NCBI GenBank assembly: GCA_040509055.1
Contig: JBEVLT010000051.1
Location: 1 to 7,620, forward strand
DNA length: 7,620 nt
Direction of reading: 5' to 3'
Origin: JAJKIP01 sp040509055
GTDB taxonomy: Bacteria; Bacteroidota; Bacteroidia; Chitinophagales; Chitinophagaceae
Shown here: positions 6,628 through 7,620 of the stretch, in pieces
Numbering within the stretch: the first letter of the stretch is position 1
How the letters are laid out: each line of letters starts with the position of its first letter
Position numbers and translations under genes: made by a program
Notes under the pieces: model-generated
The model's input: the letters and a program-made list of their open reading frames with translations, nothing else
Databases searched by the model: none
What the model was told of the DNA's origin: nothing

Positions 6628-7589
6628 TGATGAAACGGACCATCCTTTTACTGTTCACTTTCAGTTGCTCCACCCTCTTCTATTCCTTTACCGAAAAAGG
6701 CCCGCAACCACCTAAGGCTACTATCCGCACGCTGGTGATCGACCCGGGACATGGCGGTATCGATCCGGGTGCCAGGGGCATGTTTTCTTCGGAAGCTGAT
6801 GTGAGCCTTTCGGTGTCGCTCAAATTCGGTAAGGCCCTGGAAAAAGAGTTTCCCGACCTGAAGATCATTTACACCCGTACCACGGATGTCATGGCCGGCA
6901 ACAAGCGCACCAAGGACGAAGGGCTGCGCTACCGGGCCGACCTGGCCAACCGCTCCGGCGGTGATCTGTTCATCGCCATACATTGCAACTCGGCCGGCAA
7001 GCGCCCCGGCGGCTGGTACGAGAATGTGGTGGTCGGCAGAACAGCCAAAACAAAGTATGTAAAGAAAAAAGGGAAGAGAGTAAAGCAGACTTATTACGTG
7101 AACGAGTACCAGAAAGTATGGCGGGAGAATATTGCCCGGGGTACGGAAACCTATATCTGGGCGCTGAACAAGAACGATGACAAGGTACGCTCGGTGAATA
7201 ACAATAACGAGCATTATGGTGAAATAGACTCCCTGTCTACCCTGGAGCTGCCCGATCCTTCCGATCCTGCCGAGAAAGCAAGGATGCTGATCTATGCCCA
7301 GCATTATTTCCGCAAAAGCTACGACCTGGCCGACCTGGTGGAAAAAGAATTCATCACCACCGGTCGCGTGAGCCGCGGGGTGAAGCAGCGCAACGATACC
7401 GGCATCTGGGTGCTGCAGGCCACGGGCATGCCGAGTATATTGGTGGAGATCGGTTTTATCTCCAACAAAGAGGAGGAAGAATACATCAACAGTGAAAAAG
7501 GACAGGAGGAGATCGTAGACGACCTGGTAGCCGCCTTCAAAGCGTATAAATCGAAGACCGAATCTAAATCCGTAGGCAATACGCCGTAA
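6627..7589 (+). CDS. N-acetylmuramoyl-L-alanine amidase (Amidase_3), exported
   Basis: This zinc amidase cuts the bond between N-acetylmuramic acid and L-alanine in peptidoglycan, acting in the periplasm during cell separation or wall remodelling. It has 320 residues. The N-terminus MMKR plus a hydrophobic run (5-20) is a signal peptide or anchor; the cleavage site is unclear. The catalytic domain starts at about 33. Zinc ligands are H42 (DPGHGG, 39-44), E56 (SSEADVSL) and H119 (AIHCNSA). The catalytic glutamate is E274 (MPSILVEIGFISN, 268-280). The segment between H119 and E274 is long (155 residues). It includes a very basic patch (141-154), the family-typical GTETYIWALNKNDD (172-185) and an asparagine run (191-194). 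Two adjacent ATGs (6627, 6630) could both serve as start. No SPOR, LysM or SH3 wall-binding domain is present. It is divergent from lptD. Confidence 0.94.
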   Translation: MMKRTILLLFTFSCSTLFYSFTEKGPQPPKATIRTLVIDPGHGGIDPGARGMFSSEADVSLSVSLKFGKALEKEFPDLKIIYTRTTDVMAGNKRTKDEGLRYRADLANRSGGDLFIAIHCNSAGKRPGGWYENVVVGRTAKTKYVKKKGKRVKQTYYVNEYQKVWRENIARGTETYIWALNKNDDKVRSVNNNNEHYGEIDSLSTLELPDPSDPAEKARMLIYAQHYFRKSYDLADLVEKEFITTGRVSRGVKQRNDTGIWVLQATGMPSILVEIGFISNKEEEEYINSEKGQEEIVDDLVAAFKAYKSKTESKSVGNTP

Positions 7590-7620
7590 CGGCTCGTATT
7601 TTGTATACCAGAAAGGGATG
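7590..7620 (+). other. Downstream edge, possible start of a next gene
   Basis: The 31 bp after the amidase stop contain no terminator-like hairpin. They end in AGAAAGGG directly followed by ATG at 7618-7620, the last three bases of the window. That ATG may open another co-directional gene. I recall amidase genes of this type being followed by an MCE/MlaD-family gene in Bacteroidota, but nothing in the sequence here can confirm it. Confidence 0.2.

Overview
The window comes from a member of the Bacteroidota, most likely Chitinophagaceae or a close relative. Three things support this. The LptD is the Bacteroidota type. The HtpG N-terminus has the form I associate with this group. Promoter-like sequences match the Bacteroidota TAnnTTTG -7 element close to start codons, mostly without Shine-Dalgarno sequences. 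The assignment rests on recalled family features, not on a database search. All the DNA looks chromosomal and housekeeping; I see no mobile element, RNA gene, CRISPR array or phage-like gene.

Layout, left to right. Positions 1-1598 (minus) hold htpG (Hsp90 chaperone), cut by the left edge so that its C-terminal end is missing. A 185-bp divergent intergenic region follows. On the plus strand come ung (uracil-DNA glycosylase, 1784-2458), a RimL-type GNAT acetyltransferase (2498-3088) and a PlsC-type 1-acylglycerol-3-phosphate acyltransferase (3092-3832). The last two are 3 nt apart and probably co-transcribed. plsC ends tail to tail with lptD (3826-6543, minus), and the two coding regions overlap by 7 nt. 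lptD is divergent, across 83 bp, from a periplasmic Amidase_3 N-acetylmuramoyl-L-alanine amidase (6627-7589, plus). The last 31 bp may lead into another gene.

The right half is an envelope neighbourhood: phosphatidic acid synthesis (PlsC), lipopolysaccharide insertion into the outer membrane (LptD) and peptidoglycan hydrolysis (amidase). The left half is stress and DNA maintenance (HtpG, Ung). I find no convincing previously undescribed system. The most useful observations are a single cysteine pair in LptD that lines up with the known inter-domain disulfide of E. coli LptD, a well-formed Bacteroidota promoter that fixes the lptD start, very short predicted leaders, and a repeated promoter-like decamer between lptD and the amidase gene.
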